Assembly: GCA_942486035.1 (NCBI GenBank)
Contig: CALNXK010000185.1
Span: forward strand, 206,001-270,000
Length of the DNA stretch: 64,000 nucleotides
Source: Porites lobata
Taxonomy: Eukaryota > Cnidaria > Anthozoa > Scleractinia > Poritidae
Direction: 5' to 3'
A program made the translations under genes and the position numbers. Below, piece after piece: positions 63,400 to 64,000 of this stretch. Under the pieces are notes generated by a model. That model was given only the letters and a program-made list of their open reading frames with translations. It did no database searches and had not been told where the DNA came from. Position 1 is the first letter of the stretch; each line of letters opens with the position of its first letter.

Positions 63400-64000
63400 A
63401 GGCCAATTTGTTGAGTTCATCTTAACTCGTGAAAGGAGTGAAGCGTGAAGACAATGGTGAAGATGATGTGAATTTTAAATGTTCGGATATTATCGCCGTA
63501 GCGGTTATTGCAATTTAAGCAATTGCAAAACAAAAGAAAACCTTTTGGGTTTATTTGAATATAACTTCAATAACTTCAATTTGCAATAAATGATTTCAAA
63601 ACCATCCTCTTTTTTAATTTCAGGTCAATGGACTTTCCAACAAATTTTGGGGTTAGGGACGTGACGATGATGATAATGAAAGAAGCTAAATTATCAGTAA
63701 GTAATAATATTACTAATACCAATTAAGCTCATGCAAGAGGACTCTCCTGGAAAACACAAGAAGAGGGTCTACAACTGAAAGCGGTCACTTGAAGGAATGA
63801 TCCTCTTAAGCTGCTTCACCGGTGGGGGGGGGGCGAGGGGGTATTCCTGGGAATTATTGGTGGGGGTGTCCCACCCGGTTTTCCAAATCCTGACTCTATT
63901 TCAGACCACAAAATGTCAATTTTCAACCCGTTTTCAGACCTGGGCCCCGTTTCTCGAAAGTCGCGATAATTAACGGACCCGTAAAGCTGTTGTTGTTTAC
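63400..64000. other. Non-coding, low complexity
   Basis: A G-rich run at 63823-63842. The last ~60 bases (GGGCCCCGTTTCTCGAAAGT) resemble a common dispersed coral repeat. No gene seen. Confidence 0.4.

Overview
The window looks like nuclear DNA of an anthozoan cnidarian, most likely a stony coral. The evidence is AT-rich sequence with small exons and GT-AG introns, secreted proteins built from C-type lectin, calcium-binding EGF, Kazal and fibrinogen-related modules, a protein family I know only as a multicopy family of cnidarian and related invertebrate genomes, and a dense load of degraded LINEs, MITEs and foldback DNA elements. Nothing prokaryotic is present. The species cannot be named from sequence alone.

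Layout. 1-4.1 kb: two exons (minus strand) of a large multicopy Cys-rich gene of uncertain, possibly transposon-derived origin. 5.4-7.0 kb: a LINE reverse-transcriptase fragment. 7.0-11.45 kb: two head-to-tail copies of a ~2.2 kb non-coding element with a hairpin at its 3' end. 11.5-14.3 kb: minisatellites, a tRNA-like fragment and a candidate solo LTR. 14.3-18.0 kb: a nearly full-length but broken Jockey/CR1-type LINE. 18.2-18.8 kb: a MITE with a TTA target duplication. 19.5-24.2 kb: segmental duplications holding two copies of a small unknown terminal exon and a dead copy of the fibrinogen-domain exon of the main gene. 24.2-37.6 kb: mostly mobile DNA, including a 1.7 kb near-palindrome carrying spliceable exon-like sequence and a 4.5 kb element with ~1 kb inverted arms.

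38.2-58.6 kb (minus strand): the one clearly intact gene. I assembled 17 exons by hand. Every splice junction keeps the reading frame, giving a predicted secreted protein of 1,094 residues: signal peptide, three H-type-lectin-like repeats, a follistatin/Kazal module, three more H-type-lectin-like repeats, a C-type lectin domain, two cbEGF domains and a C-terminal fibrinogen-related domain. Its introns hold LINE scraps, several MITEs, an exact 171-bp tandem duplication and a 3.36 kb foldback element flanked by a perfect 9-bp target duplication. The protein looks like a multivalent, calcium-dependent glycan-recognition molecule; immune or symbiont recognition is inference.

58.7-64 kb: a hAT-like MITE, another long inverted-repeat element (61.3-63.2 kb) with a 7-bp target duplication, and low-complexity sequence.

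The two most interesting things are the composite lectin gene and the set of long-armed foldback elements. At least two of these carry a 9-bp or near-9-bp target duplication typical of Mutator-like elements, and one carries what look like captured host exons.
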